A stretch of DNA of 64,000 nucleotides from Sphingomonas sp. IW22 (GTDB lineage Bacteria > Pseudomonadota > Alphaproteobacteria > Sphingomonadales > Sphingomonadaceae). The notes beneath the pieces were generated by a model. That model did no database searches and was not told the DNA's origin. It saw only the letters and a list, made by a program, of their open reading frames with translations. Position numbers and translations under genes: made by a program. Within the stretch, counting starts at the first letter, position 1; the number at the start of each line of letters is the position of its first letter. This document shows positions 16,353 to 25,448 of the stretch, piece by piece. Location: contig NZ_JBGGWB010000001.1 of the NCBI RefSeq assembly GCF_041321155.1, positions 1,933,501 to 1,997,500 on the forward strand. Direction: 5' to 3'.

Positions 16353-16859
16353 TCAGCCGATGGGCTGTCCGGCGGGAACTTCGGCATGAAGCTGACGCAC
16401 GCTCGCGGCGAGGTCCAGCGACTGGCGACGGACACTGGCGCGGTTCCGGTTCGCCTGCGGCGTCGCAAAGAAGATTTCGACCGGGATCATGCGAACCCGA
16501 CCGCGCATCTCGGCGGGCAGACGCGGGAAAGCCGTGTGGTTGACCGCGCGCAGCGCTTCGTCGTCCAGCACGCGATTGCCGGTTGGCACATCAAGCGACG
16601 TGGCAAGCAACTGGCCTTCGCCATCGAAATGGGCGCCGACGATCGCGGCCTTCTGCATCCGTACCGCAACCGGGACCGCGGGGGATGGCCGGATCTGTTC
16701 GTGCAGCGATTTGGTCACGGCGCGCATCCATTGATGCCGGTCGAGTTCGCCCGCGCGCGCCGGCGCGGCGGCAAGGCCCAGGCACAACGTGCTCGCGGCA
16801 ACGGCGCCCAGCAGTGTGACAAGCGGTTGACGAACATCGTGGCGGGCCTTCCTGAGCAT
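16353..16859 (-). CDS. Secreted TonB C-terminal-domain protein under the psp sigma-54 promoter
   Basis: 168 residues. It starts with a long Sec signal peptide (LVTLLGAVAASTLCLGL, cleavage near APARA). Around residues 75-135 is a TonB-C-like fold: AAIVGAHFDGEGQLLATSLDVPTGNRVLDDEAL, here split as DGEGQLL, SLDVPTG, LDDEALRAV, then FPRLPAEMRGR and PVEIFF. It lacks the N-terminal anchor and proline arm of true TonB, so it is probably a periplasmic protein rather than an energy transducer. GGGAGA precedes the ATG. It is the first gene downstream of the sigma-54 promoter and is separated from pspA by the hairpin. Confidence 0.78.
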   Translation of the reverse strand: MLRKARHDVRQPLVTLLGAVAASTLCLGLAAAPARAGELDRHQWMRAVTKSLHEQIRPSPAVPVAVRMQKAAIVGAHFDGEGQLLATSLDVPTGNRVLDDEALRAVNHTAFPRLPAEMRGRVRMIPVEIFFATPQANRNRASVRRQSLDLAASVRQLHAEVPAGQPIG

Positions 16860-16921
16860 TGGGGATTCTCCCTGAACCTTGGTTATCTTTGCTGCCACTC
16901 TGCGGTGGTCATCGGATGCTA

Positions 16922-16938
16922 TGCACAGGGCGTGCCAG
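16922..16938 (-). promoter_or_regulatory. Sigma-54 (-24/-12) promoter of the psp operon
   Basis: On the minus strand the sequence reads CTGGCACGccctGTGCA, close to the sigma-54 consensus TGGCACG-N4-TTGC(A/T). It lies about 63 bases before the start of the TonB-C gene and reads towards pspA. The divergent gene is PspF, the enhancer-binding activator for exactly this kind of promoter. Confidence 0.82.
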
Positions 16939-17012
16939 TTTGACGTAAGCCTCTCCGCAAAGGCGAAGCCTGACAATTTGTTCATGACGATGGGATAGTG
17001 GTTGCCAACACT

Positions 17013-17027
17013 TGGCGGAATCCGCCA
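17013..17027. promoter_or_regulatory. Palindrome TGGCGGAATCCGCCA, candidate PspF binding site
   Basis: A perfect 7-1-7 palindrome lies about 90-100 bases upstream of the expected sigma-54 start site and just before the pspF start. Enhancer-binding proteins usually bind at that distance. It could serve both activation of the psp operon and autoregulation of pspF. Binding is inferred from position only. Confidence 0.45.
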
Positions 17028-17038
17028 CAATCGCGGAC

Positions 17039-18079
17039 ATGGAGCGAACTGCACCCGTAATCGGTCAATCCACCGCGTTTCTGGACGCATTGGAGCGTGC
17101 CAGCCGCGCCGCGCCGCTGGACCGCCCCGTGCTGGTGATCGGAGAGCGGGGAACCGGTAAGGAGCTGGTGGCCGAGCGTCTGCACCGTCTGAGCGGCCGA
17201 TGGGACCAGCCGCTGGTCGTGATGAATTGCGCTGCACTGCCTGAAACGCTGATCGAAGCTGAATTGTTCGGGCACGAGGCAGGTGCATTTACCGGCGCGC
17301 AAAAGGGGCGTGCGGGCCGCTTCGAGGAAGCGCATGGCGGCACATTGTTTCTCGATGAACTCGGCACGCTTTCGATGGCCGCGCAGGATCGGCTGTTGCG
17401 CGCGGTCGAATATGGCGAGATCACGCGCATCGGGTCTTCGCGCCCGTTGCGGGTCGATGTTCGGATCGTCGCGGCGACGAACGAACATCTGCCCGACCGC
17501 GTCGCCAGGGGCAGTTTTCGCGCTGACCTGCTCGATCGGCTATGTTTCGAGGTGGTAACGCTGCCGCCGCTTCGTGCACGCAGCGGCGACATCATGGTGC
17601 TGGCCGATCATTTCGGGCGGCGCATGGCATCCGAACTGGGATGGGACCGCTGGCCCGGCTTCGGTCCGGAAGCGATCGAGATGCTGGAGACGCATCGCTG
17701 GCCGGGCAATGTGCGTGAGCTTCGCAACGTGGTCGAGCGGGCGGTCTATCGCTGGGAACGCGAAGGACCGGTGGACATGATCCAGATCGATCCGTTTGAT
17801 TCTCCATGGCGTCCGGGCGGCAGCGGCGGTTTCGTCGAACCGGCGGGCGAGCTCAAAGGCGGGGCACCGACGACGGCGGAGGCTGCGCCCGTCGCGGCAC
17901 CCGCCGAACCGGCGATCGATGGGGATTTCCGCACCCGCGTCGCGACCTATGAACGCCGTCTGCTGACGCGCGCCATGGCCGAACACCGTTATAATCAGCG
18001 TGCAACCGCCGAGGCGTTGGGCCTGACATATGACCAGTTGCGGCACGCATTGAGAAAGCACGGGCTGCTTTCGGGTTAG
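17039..18079 (+). CDS. pspF: Psp operon transcriptional activator PspF
   Basis: 346 residues with no N-terminal receiver domain, as in PspF. The AAA+ domain has Walker A GERGTGKE, the sigma-54-contacting GAFTGA loop, Walker B GGTLFLDELGTL, and HRWPGNVRELRNVVERAVYRW. After an Ala/Pro/Gly linker (about residues 255-305) comes a Fis-type helix-turn-helix, with NQRATAEALGLTYDQLR. It activates sigma-54 RNA polymerase by ATP hydrolysis and is inhibited by PspA. It is divergent from the psp operon. The ATG was preferred to a TTG nine codons upstream, which overlaps the palindrome. Confidence 0.94.
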   Translation: MERTAPVIGQSTAFLDALERASRAAPLDRPVLVIGERGTGKELVAERLHRLSGRWDQPLVVMNCAALPETLIEAELFGHEAGAFTGAQKGRAGRFEEAHGGTLFLDELGTLSMAAQDRLLRAVEYGEITRIGSSRPLRVDVRIVAATNEHLPDRVARGSFRADLLDRLCFEVVTLPPLRARSGDIMVLADHFGRRMASELGWDRWPGFGPEAIEMLETHRWPGNVRELRNVVERAVYRWEREGPVDMIQIDPFDSPWRPGGSGGFVEPAGELKGGAPTTAEAAPVAAPAEPAIDGDFRTRVATYERRLLTRAMAEHRYNQRATAEALGLTYDQLRHALRKHGLLSG

Positions 18080-18171
18080 GCGGGGCTATGCTTCACCGCC
18101 GATTTCGATAGGGTGGGGCGATCGACATTGCGGCCATTATCGCGCGCCGCGGATCAATGACGGGCGGTTAA

Positions 18172-19821
18172 GTGGCGGAAAGACCAAAGGGGTTCGCGCT
18201 GTTCCGGGCGGCGCTCACCAATCGGAAAACGGCGGCAATGCTGATGCTGGGCTTCGCATCGGGCCTGCCATTCGTGCTGCTGATCGGTACGTTGAACGCT
18301 TGGCTGGGCGAATTGAAGATCAGCCTGGCGACTATCGGTGTGCTGTCGTGGATCGGCCTTGCCTATGCCTTCAAGTTCCTGTGGTCGCCGTTGGTCGACC
18401 GCCTGCGGCTGCCGCTGATCGGCGGACTGGGGCAGCGACGGTCGTGGCTGATCCTGTGTCAGGGCCTGCTGGCGTTGTCCTTATGGGGGCTGGCGGCGAC
18501 AGATCCGGTGGCGGCCATCGGCAGTTTTGCGGGCATCGCGGTCGTGGCGGCGTTTCTGTCCGCAACGCAGGACGTGGTGATCGACGCATGGCGGATCGAG
18601 ATCGCCGACGACACCGCAACGGTGGAATTCCTGTCGGCAGTTTATCAACTCGGCAACAGGCTGTCGGCGCTGGCCGGGGGCGCGCTGGCGCTGGTGTTGG
18701 CGGCGCGGCTGGACTGGCCGACGGTCTATATCGGCTTTGGCTTTGCGATGCTGGCGGCACTGGGTGCAACTTTGTTCCTGCCCGAAGCGCGGCGGGATGC
18801 TGCCGATGCAGCCCACCCGCTGTCCGGCCATTCGGTGCCCGAACGCCGCAAAAGGGCGGCCGCGCTTGCGATCGTCGCCATCTGCTGGGGTTGGGCGATC
18901 CTGGTGCTGGGCAATTTCATGGTCTCCGCGCTTCAGCCACCGGTGCCGGGTGTACCCGGTCCTTCGGCGGGCGACTTCACGCGGATGCAAGGGCCGTGGA
19001 TCATCGTCGCGACGGTGATCATTCCCGCGCTTGTCGCCGGATGGACCCGCCGGCTGCCGCAGCATCAGGGCGGGGGCGAGAAGATGGGCGGCACGCGCGC
19101 GGCGGCGGACCATTGTTATCGCGCGCTGATCCTGCCCCTGGCAGAGATTGTCGATCGGCTGAAATGGGGTGCGATCCTGGTCCTGGCGCTGATCCTGCTT
19201 TACCGGATCGCCGATTCGATCTGGGCGCCCTTTGCATTTCCCTTCTATCTCGATTTTCTGGGCTATTCGAACGACGAGGTCGCGTTCGCCTCGAAGCTGT
19301 TTGGCGTGTGGATGACGATCGCGGGCGTGGCGCTGGGGGGGTACATGCTGGCCGCATGGGGGCGCATGCCAACGCTGGTCGCAGGCGGTGCCGTGGCGGC
19401 GTTGTCGAACCTGCTCTTTGCCGATCTTGCGCTTGGCGGTCCGACCATCGACGCGTTCATGCACATGGTCGCGCTGGACCAAATCGGCATCGATGTGCGT
19501 ATGATGCGCCTGCTGGTGGCCATCTGTGGTGAGAATATCGCGGGCGGGCTCGCCGGGACGGCGTTCGTCGCCTACATTTCCTCCATCACGGCGCGGGAAT
19601 ACAGCGCGGTCCAATATGCGCTGTTGTCCTCGATGACCTTTCTGGTCGGTGCGCTGGGCCGGGCCGCGACGGGGGAGGCGATCGACAAGGTTGGTTATGC
19701 CAATGTGTTCTACGTGACAGCCGGGCTGGGCGGCGTCGCCGTGCTGCTGGTGCTGGCCGAATGGTGGCGCAGCACGTCGGCGGCGGCACGTGTAAAAGAG
19801 CCGGACGTCAGTCCCGTCTGA
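18172..19821 (+). CDS. ampG: AmpG-family muropeptide permease (MFS)
   Basis: 549 residues with about 12-14 membrane helices. LMLGFASGLPFVLLIGTLNAWL, YAFKFLWSPLVDRLRLP, RRSWLILCQ and ATQDVVIDAWRIE are AmpG signatures. AmpG imports GlcNAc-anhydro-MurNAc peptides for cell-wall recycling, a process tied to beta-lactamase induction. The start is GTG at 18172. A hydrophilic insert of about 60 residues near residues 285-345 makes it longer than E. coli AmpG. Its 3' end overlaps the convergent gene by 14 bp. Confidence 0.87.
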   Translation: MAERPKGFALFRAALTNRKTAAMLMLGFASGLPFVLLIGTLNAWLGELKISLATIGVLSWIGLAYAFKFLWSPLVDRLRLPLIGGLGQRRSWLILCQGLLALSLWGLAATDPVAAIGSFAGIAVVAAFLSATQDVVIDAWRIEIADDTATVEFLSAVYQLGNRLSALAGGALALVLAARLDWPTVYIGFGFAMLAALGATLFLPEARRDAADAAHPLSGHSVPERRKRAAALAIVAICWGWAILVLGNFMVSALQPPVPGVPGPSAGDFTRMQGPWIIVATVIIPALVAGWTRRLPQHQGGGEKMGGTRAAADHCYRALILPLAEIVDRLKWGAILVLALILLYRIADSIWAPFAFPFYLDFLGYSNDEVAFASKLFGVWMTIAGVALGGYMLAAWGRMPTLVAGGAVAALSNLLFADLALGGPTIDAFMHMVALDQIGIDVRMMRLLVAICGENIAGGLAGTAFVAYISSITAREYSAVQYALLSSMTFLVGALGRAATGEAIDKVGYANVFYVTAGLGGVAVLLVLAEWWRSTSAAARVKEPDVSPV

Positions 19822-20242
19822 GCGGGAGGCCCAGATCGTTGAAGGCGGTCACTACGCAATGCGCGGTGCAAACGATGCTGGATGCGTCGCGGACGCCGAT
19901 CAGGTCCGCCAGCAGATAAGCTGAACGCTGCGGGTTTTCGCTGACACCGCGCAGCGCCTCGATCATCGTAGCTTCGGCACCCGTCATGCGCGGGCAGCAC
20001 CATGGCGCAATCTGAATGGGCCGCGCCGCGCGCACCGACATGTCGTGCATCAGCGTGCGCAGCAGCACCAGCGGCCGCCGGAAATCGACGCCGAACGCAG
20101 TCAGGAAGGCATGAGAGGCCGCTGCGTCCTGAAGCCCGTGCGCCCCCATCTGGCGGATGCCGAACAGGATCAGGCGCGCAGCCGGATCGCTGGGCTGAAG
20201 ATGGGGAAGGGTGGTCGAAAGCGTGTCGATTGTGCGCGTCAA
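19808..20242 (-). CDS. DUF6628-like conserved sphingomonad protein
   Basis: About 144 residues, soluble and mostly helical. Key stretches are ARLILFGIRQMGAHGLQDA, AFGVDFRRPLVLLRTLMHD, IAPWCCPRMTGAEATMIEAL and AYLLADLIGV. They resemble a sphingomonad family I know as DUF6628, with the CC in a conserved place. No function is known. I chose a TTG at 20242, which has GGGAG seven bases upstream; another TTG nine codons earlier is possible. It is convergent with ampG, with overlapping ends. Confidence 0.65.
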   Translation of the reverse strand: MTRTIDTLSTTLPHLQPSDPAARLILFGIRQMGAHGLQDAAASHAFLTAFGVDFRRPLVLLRTLMHDMSVRAARPIQIAPWCCPRMTGAEATMIEALRGVSENPQRSAYLLADLIGVRDASSIVCTAHCVVTAFNDLGLPLRRD

Positions 20243-20308
20243 GGCGAGTCTCCCGCTTGGTGGAGCCAATCTCGCCGATCAGTTATTGCAAGTCAATATC
20301 AACAAGCG

Positions 20309-21616
20309 TCAATCCGGCGCCTCGTCGTTCAGGTGTAGCACCTCACCGGCTAGATAGAGCGAACCGAGGATGAGCACCGCAGCGCGTAGTCCCCCTTGCC
20401 CCAGCCGGTCGAGCGCTGTGGGCACGTCGCGCGCCTGACCGGCGCTCAGTCCATGCTGATGGGCGAGCTTGCAGAGCAGGCCTGGTGCGTGATGAGCGTG
20501 GTGAGGCACCGGCACGGCGATCAGAGCGGCGACATGCGGTGCGATGGCCGCGATGATCCCAGCTGCATCCTTGTTCGCCAGCACGCCCAGTACGACCGTC
20601 GGCTTTTCTGCCTGTTCGGCAAGCCAGTCCGCTGCCGCTTGCGCTGCGTTCAGGTTGTGCGCGCCGTCAATGGTGATGCTGCTGCCTGGCGGCAGGCGGT
20701 CGAGCAGGGGGCCGCGACCCAGGCGCTGCATGCGGGCGGGCCAGCGTACGTCGCGCGCGGCAGTGGCAATCGCGTCGGTTGGAACATTCAGTCGATCCTG
20801 CGCCCGCAGCATGGCAGCAGCGAGAGCGAGATTCTCGTGCTGATGCGCGCCCGGCATGGCGGGCAGCGGCAGCGTGATACGGCCCTTGGCGTCAGCAACG
20901 ACGATACCGTCGCCGTCACGCACACCCTGCCACTCGATCCCGCGCCGTGAGAGCGGCGCACCGGCGCGAGCCGCCACGTCGGCGATCACGCGGGTACAAC
21001 TGTCGGGTTGATCGAGGGTGACCAGCGGCACGCCGCTGCGTGCGATCCCCGCCTTTTCGGCAGCAATGGCTTCGATTGTGTCGCCCAGAAATGCCTGATG
21101 GTCGATGCCCAACCGGGCAATGCCGCCAACCAGCGAAGTCGGGATCACGTTGGTGGCATCCAGCCGCCCGCCAAGCCCGACCTCGATCACGCAGGCGTCT
21201 GCCGGGGTGCGCGCAAAGGCGAGGAACGCGACCGCCGTGGTCACCTCGAAAAAACTGGCGCCGATGTCACCGCCGGCGTCCAGCACCTCGGCCAGCAACT
21301 CGCCGAGCGTTTCGTCCTCGATCAGGCGGCCGGCGACCCGGATTCGTTCATTGAAACGGACCAGATGCGGGCTGGTATAGGCATGGACGCGGTGCCCCGC
21401 CGCCTCCAGCGCACCGCGCAGCAGCGCACAGGTCGAGCCCTTGCCGTTCGTGCCCGCGACATGGAAGACCGGTGGTAGTGCGCAGTGCGGATCGCCTACG
21501 CGGCCCAGCAGGCGCGTGATGCGGTCCAGCCCCAGTACGTCCGCCCCCGGGCCCAGTGCGGCCAGCCGGTCGAGCTGGCGTTGAACGAACGGGTCGCTCG
21601 ACCTTGCATGGTCCAT
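20309..21616 (-). CDS. folC: Dihydrofolate synthase / folylpolyglutamate synthase
   Basis: 435 residues of the Mur ligase superfamily. ATP binding is at HVAGTNGKGSTCALL; other family markers are YTSPHLVRFNERIR, EVGLGGRLDATNVI, LGIDHQAFLGDTIEAIAAEKAGI and the C-terminal DGAHN. It adds glutamate to dihydropteroate and to folates. It is last in the trpF-trpB-trpA-accD-folC series, a conserved order in Alphaproteobacteria, and starts 11 bp past accD. Confidence 0.94.
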   Translation of the reverse strand: MDHARSSDPFVQRQLDRLAALGPGADVLGLDRITRLLGRVGDPHCALPPVFHVAGTNGKGSTCALLRGALEAAGHRVHAYTSPHLVRFNERIRVAGRLIEDETLGELLAEVLDAGGDIGASFFEVTTAVAFLAFARTPADACVIEVGLGGRLDATNVIPTSLVGGIARLGIDHQAFLGDTIEAIAAEKAGIARSGVPLVTLDQPDSCTRVIADVAARAGAPLSRRGIEWQGVRDGDGIVVADAKGRITLPLPAMPGAHQHENLALAAAMLRAQDRLNVPTDAIATAARDVRWPARMQRLGRGPLLDRLPPGSSITIDGAHNLNAAQAAADWLAEQAEKPTVVLGVLANKDAAGIIAAIAPHVAALIAVPVPHHAHHAPGLLCKLAHQHGLSAGQARDVPTALDRLGQGGLRAAVLILGSLYLAGEVLHLNDEAPD

Positions 21617-21627
21617 CGGCGTGGCGC

Positions 21628-22485
21628 TCAGGCAGCCGCCCGTTCGTGGGTCAGATAGTCGATCAGGTTGGCCAGCGTTGCGCGCAGATCCTTGCGCTCA
21701 ACCACCATGTCGATCAGCCCATGATCGCGATAATATTCGCTGGTCTGGAAGTTTTCAGGCAGCTTTTCGCGGATCGTCTGCTCGATGACGCGGCGACCGG
21801 TAAAGGCCAGCGTCGCCTTCGGCTCGGCAATTTGCACGTCGCCCAGCATGGCATAGGCGGCCATGACCCCGCCGGACGTCGGATCGGTCAGCACGACGAT
21901 ATAGGGCAGGCCCGCATCGTGCAGCATCTCGATCGCGACGGTGGTGCGCGGCATCTGCATCAGGCTGAGAATACCCTCCTGCATTCGCGCGCCGCCTGAT
22001 GCGGTGAAGACGATGAAAGGGGCGCGTGCGGCAATCGCAGCTTCGACGCCCGCGATGAAGCCCTCGCCCACGGCCTGGCCCATCGACCCGCCCATGAAGG
22101 CGAAGTTCTGGACGCCAACCACCGCACGCCTTCCCTCGATCAGCCCGCGTGCGGAAATGAAGGCGTCCTGATCGCCGGTATCGGCGCGCGCAGCCTTCAG
22201 CCGGGCGATATAAGGTTTGGAATCGCGAAACTTCAAAGGGTCGTCAGCAACGCGGGGGGCGGGCAGGGACTTGCAGGTGCCCTCATCGAACAGATGCGCG
22301 AACCGCGCCTTCGGACCGATGCGGCCGTGATGATCGCACAATGGGCAGACCGACAGGTTCTCCTCATACTCGCGCGTGAACACCATCTGACCGCAACCCT
22401 TGCACTTGTGCCAGAGATTGTCGGGCGTCTCACGCGAAGGGACGACGGAAGCGAGCGCGTTGCGGACGCGGTTGAGCCAGCTCAT
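21628..22485 (-). CDS. accD: Acetyl-CoA carboxylase carboxyltransferase subunit beta
   Basis: 285 residues. The N-terminal zinc ribbon has CKGCGQ and CPLCDHH; the carboxyltransferase core has GFIAGVEAAIAA, FTASGGARMQEG and LTDPTSGGVMAAYAMLGD. With AccA it transfers carboxyl from biotin to acetyl-CoA, the first step of fatty acid synthesis. Its ATG overlaps the trpA stop (ATGA), so tryptophan and lipid genes are translationally coupled here. Confidence 0.95.
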   Translation of the reverse strand: MSWLNRVRNALASVVPSRETPDNLWHKCKGCGQMVFTREYEENLSVCPLCDHHGRIGPKARFAHLFDEGTCKSLPAPRVADDPLKFRDSKPYIARLKAARADTGDQDAFISARGLIEGRRAVVGVQNFAFMGGSMGQAVGEGFIAGVEAAIAARAPFIVFTASGGARMQEGILSLMQMPRTTVAIEMLHDAGLPYIVVLTDPTSGGVMAAYAMLGDVQIAEPKATLAFTGRRVIEQTIREKLPENFQTSEYYRDHGLIDMVVERKDLRATLANLIDYLTHERAAA

Positions 22486-23279
22486 GCGGGAATCCTGGAA
22501 TTGACGATCGCGTCTTTCAGCGATCGGATATAGTCGGTGACATGGGGCGCAGCGGCCGCGCCGTACTGCGCCACGATTTCAACGATTGCGGAGCCGACGA
22601 CCACGCCGTCGGCAACACGCGCAATCGCCGCCGCCTGTTCGGGCGTACGGACGCCGAAGCCGACGGCGATGGGCAGGTCGGTCGACTTTTTCAGCCGGGC
22701 GACCGCTTCCTCGATCGAGGCCTGGGCCGCTTGCTGCACACCCGTGATGCCCGCGACCGAGACGTAATAGATAAAGCCCGACGCGCCATCCAGCACGGCG
22801 GGCAGGCGCGCGACGTCGGTGGTCGGCGTCGCCAGCCGGATGGGTGCGATGCCGGATTCGCGCAGCTTGGGGCCGAGCGCGTCGTCCTCTTCCGGCGGCA
22901 CATCGACACAGATCACGCCGTCGACGCCCGCCCGGGCCAGCGCATCGGCGAACCATGCTGCCCCGCGGCGCAGCATCGGGTTGGCATAGCCCATCAGGAC
23001 CAGCGGCACGTCCGGATGGCGTTCCCTGAAACCGGTCGCGATCGACAGGATGTCGGCCGTGCGCGTGCCTGCCGCAAGGCTGCGGATATTCGCTGCCTGG
23101 ATTGCCGGGCCATCGGCCATGGGATCGGTAAAGGGCATGCCCAGTTCGATTACATCAGCCCCGCCGGCGACCAGCGCGTCGAGGATCGCCGGCGTTGCTT
23201 CCGGCGCGGGATCGCCCGCAGTCACGAACGCGACCAGCGCGGGCGCGTCCTTCGCAAAAGCATCGGCAAGGCGGCTCAT
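22482..23279 (-). CDS. trpA: Tryptophan synthase alpha subunit
   Basis: 265 residues, a TIM barrel. [24 protein letters not shown] (with the catalytic Glu and Asp region), [32 protein letters not shown] and [10 protein letters not shown] are all TrpA hallmarks. It cleaves indoleglycerol phosphate to indole and glyceraldehyde-3-phosphate and passes the indole to TrpB. The ATG overlaps the trpB stop by four bases and its own stop overlaps accD. An upstream in-frame ATG at 23336 lies inside trpB and was rejected. Confidence 0.96.
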   Translation of the reverse strand: MSRLADAFAKDAPALVAFVTAGDPAPEATPAILDALVAGGADVIELGMPFTDPMADGPAIQAANIRSLAAGTRTADILSIATGFRERHPDVPLVLMGYANPMLRRGAAWFADALARAGVDGVICVDVPPEEDDALGPKLRESGIAPIRLATPTTDVARLPAVLDGASGFIYYVSVAGITGVQQAAQASIEEAVARLKKSTDLPIAVGFGVRTPEQAAAIARVADGVVVGSAIVEIVAQYGAAAAPHVTDYIRSLKDAIVNSRIPA

Positions 23280-24529
23280 ATCGCCACCCCCAGTGCATCG
23301 GCGACGGTAAAGATGTCCTTGTCGCCGCGCCCGCACAGATTGGCGAGGATGATCGCATCGCGCGGCATTTCGCGCGCATGCTTTGCGACGGCGGCGATGG
23401 CGTGGCTTGGCTCCAGCGCGGGAATGATGCCCTCGGTCCGGCAGAGCAGCTGGAACGCGTCCAGCGCCTCGTCATCGGTGATCGAGGTGTATTCGACGCG
23501 TCCGATTTCCTTCAGCCACGAATGTTCGGGGCCGATGCCCGGATAGTCGAGGCCAGCCGAGATCGAGTGCGCCTCAGCGATCTGGCCATCCTCGTCCTGA
23601 AGCAGATAGGTCTTGTTGCCGTGCAGCACGCCCGGCGCGCCGCCCGCCAGGCTGGCGGCATGAAGCCTGTCCAGGCCATGGCCCGCCGCCTCGACCCCCA
23701 GCATCTTCACGTCGGCATCGTCGAGGAACGGATGGAACAGGCCAATTGCGTTCGATCCGCCACCGATCGCCGCGACCAGCATGTCGGGCAGACGGCCGGT
23801 GCGCGACATCATCTGCGCGCGCGCTTCCTTGCCGATCACGCTTTGGAAATCGCGGACCAGTTCCGGATAAGGATGCGGCCCGGCGGCGGTGCCGATGATG
23901 TAGAAGGTGTCGTGGACATTGGCGACCCAGTCGCGCAGCGCCTCGTTCATTGCATCCTTCAGCGTGGCGGCGCCGCTGGCGACCGGGCGCACTTCGGCCC
24001 CGAGCAGCTTCATGCGGAACACATTTGGCTGCTGCCGCTCCACATCCTTCGCGCCCATGAAAATGGTGCAGGGCAGGCCAAAGCGCGCGCATACGGTGGC
24101 GGTCGCCACGCCGTGCTGGCCTGCGCCGGTTTCCGCGATGATCCGCGTCTTGCCCATGCGGATCGCCAGCAGGATCTGGCCGATGCAATTGTTGATCTTG
24201 TGTGCGCCGGTGTGGTTCAGCTCGTCACGCTTGAACCAGACCTGCGCGCCCATGCCCGGCTCCGCGCTTTCGCGCAGCGCGTCGGTCAGTCGTTCCGCAT
24301 AATAAAGCGGGCTGGGGCGGCCGACATAATGTTCCAGCAGATCCTCGAACTGGGCCGTAAAGGCGGGGTCCGCCTTGGCCGCGCGATATTCGCGTTCCAG
24401 GTCCAGGATCAGCGGCATCAGCGTTTCGGCGACATAGCGGCCGCCGAACTGACCGAAATGGCCGCGTTCGTCGGGCTGCTGGCGCAAGCTGTTGGGCTGC
24501 GCGGCGATAGCGTTTTCGGGGGCAATCAT
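23276..24529 (-). CDS. trpB: Tryptophan synthase beta subunit
   Basis: 417 residues, PLP-dependent. [41 protein letters not shown] with the PLP lysine, [14 protein letters not shown] and [11 protein letters not shown] match TrpB1. It joins indole and serine to tryptophan. It is translationally coupled to trpA and lies 46 bp downstream of trpF. Confidence 0.96.
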   Translation of the reverse strand: MIAPENAIAAQPNSLRQQPDERGHFGQFGGRYVAETLMPLILDLEREYRAAKADPAFTAQFEDLLEHYVGRPSPLYYAERLTDALRESAEPGMGAQVWFKRDELNHTGAHKINNCIGQILLAIRMGKTRIIAETGAGQHGVATATVCARFGLPCTIFMGAKDVERQQPNVFRMKLLGAEVRPVASGAATLKDAMNEALRDWVANVHDTFYIIGTAAGPHPYPELVRDFQSVIGKEARAQMMSRTGRLPDMLVAAIGGGSNAIGLFHPFLDDADVKMLGVEAAGHGLDRLHAASLAGGAPGVLHGNKTYLLQDEDGQIAEAHSISAGLDYPGIGPEHSWLKEIGRVEYTSITDDEALDAFQLLCRTEGIIPALEPSHAIAAVAKHAREMPRDAIILANLCGRGDKDIFTVADALGVAI

Positions 24530-24575
24530 CGTGCCCGCGCTTTAGCACAGGCGTGGCAGAGGGGAAGCCCGTCGC

Positions 24576-25211
24576 TCAGGCTTCCGCTACCGCCAAAAGG
24601 AACGCGGCGACTTTGCCGCTGTCTTTTACGCCCGGCGCGCTTTCGACGCCGGAAGAGACATCGACGATTGGCGCGCCGGTCCGGCGAACGGCCTCCGCCA
24701 CGTTCGCCGCGTCCAGCCCGCCTGACAGCGCCCATGGCGCAGGGTGGCGATAGCCGTCCAGCAGCCCCCAGTCGAAGCGCAGTCCCATACCACCGGGCAG
24801 CGCCGCGCTGTCAGGCGTCTTAGCATCGTAAAGGATACGGTCGGCCAGCCCCGCAAGCGGACGTGCGCCTTCAAGATCGGCACGTGTCTTGACCGCCACC
24901 GCGACCCATAGCGGCAATCCCGTCCGGTCCCGGATCGCGGCGATGCGCGCGGGAGCAGTCTTGTGCAACTGCAACGTGTCGAGCCGTCCCGCGGCAATCG
25001 CCTGATCCAACAGCGCGTCGTCAGGGTCCACGAACACGCCCACGCGGCCAACATGCGCCGGCACTCGTCCCGCCAGCGCGGCGGCGCGGTCGAATGACAA
25101 GTGGCGGGGGGAGGGGGGGAAGAACACGAGTCCGACATGTGCCGCACCGCCGCCGATTGCCGCGTCCAATGTATCCGGCGTCGACAGGCCACAGATTTTT
25201 GCGCTCGTCAT
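24576..25211 (-). CDS. trpF: Phosphoribosylanthranilate isomerase
   Basis: 211 residues. The N-terminal AKICGLSTPD carries the catalytic Cys; HVGLVFFPPSPRHLS, VGVFVDPDD, LQLH and the phosphate-binding LSGGLDAANVAEA and DVSSGVE are family marks. It converts phosphoribosylanthranilate to CdRP. The ATG at 25211 puts KICG at the usual position; an in-frame ATG four codons upstream is possible. It is the first gene of the trp series and is separated from pyrF by a small plus-strand gene. Confidence 0.93.
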   Translation of the reverse strand: MTSAKICGLSTPDTLDAAIGGGAAHVGLVFFPPSPRHLSFDRAAALAGRVPAHVGRVGVFVDPDDALLDQAIAAGRLDTLQLHKTAPARIAAIRDRTGLPLWVAVAVKTRADLEGARPLAGLADRILYDAKTPDSAALPGGMGLRFDWGLLDGYRHPAPWALSGGLDAANVAEAVRRTGAPIVDVSSGVESAPGVKDSGKVAAFLLAVAEA

Positions 25212-25299
25212 ATTTCTATCCAAAAATGCTGCGTCGCGGCAATTTGTTCATCTGGTGGTTAGCTTTACGCTGGTATCCCCATGCGCTCAGGAGGTTGCG

Positions 25300-25437
25300 A
25301 TGAGCAAGATGCAGGCGTTTCTCCGTGCGCGTTCGCGTGCAAGTCTGGCCGCGATGCTGCTGGCGGGCGGCATCGGCCTTTATCTGATCGGCACGAAGGT
25401 CGGCGACACGCTGGCGGGATTTGCCGCCGCCGTCTGA
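25300..25437 (+). CDS. Small single-helix membrane protein (45 residues)
   Basis: A strong AGGAGG box six bases before the ATG supports this short gene. The product has a basic N-terminus (MSKMQAFLRARSRASL) and one membrane helix (AAMLLAGGIGLYLIGTKVG). It stands alone on the plus strand between trpF and pyrF, both minus. Its role is unknown. It could be a small inner-membrane modulator, but nothing in the sequence shows a partner. Confidence 0.6.
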   Translation: MSKMQAFLRARSRASLAAMLLAGGIGLYLIGTKVGDTLAGFAAAV

Positions 25438-25448
25438 CCGACCGTCGG

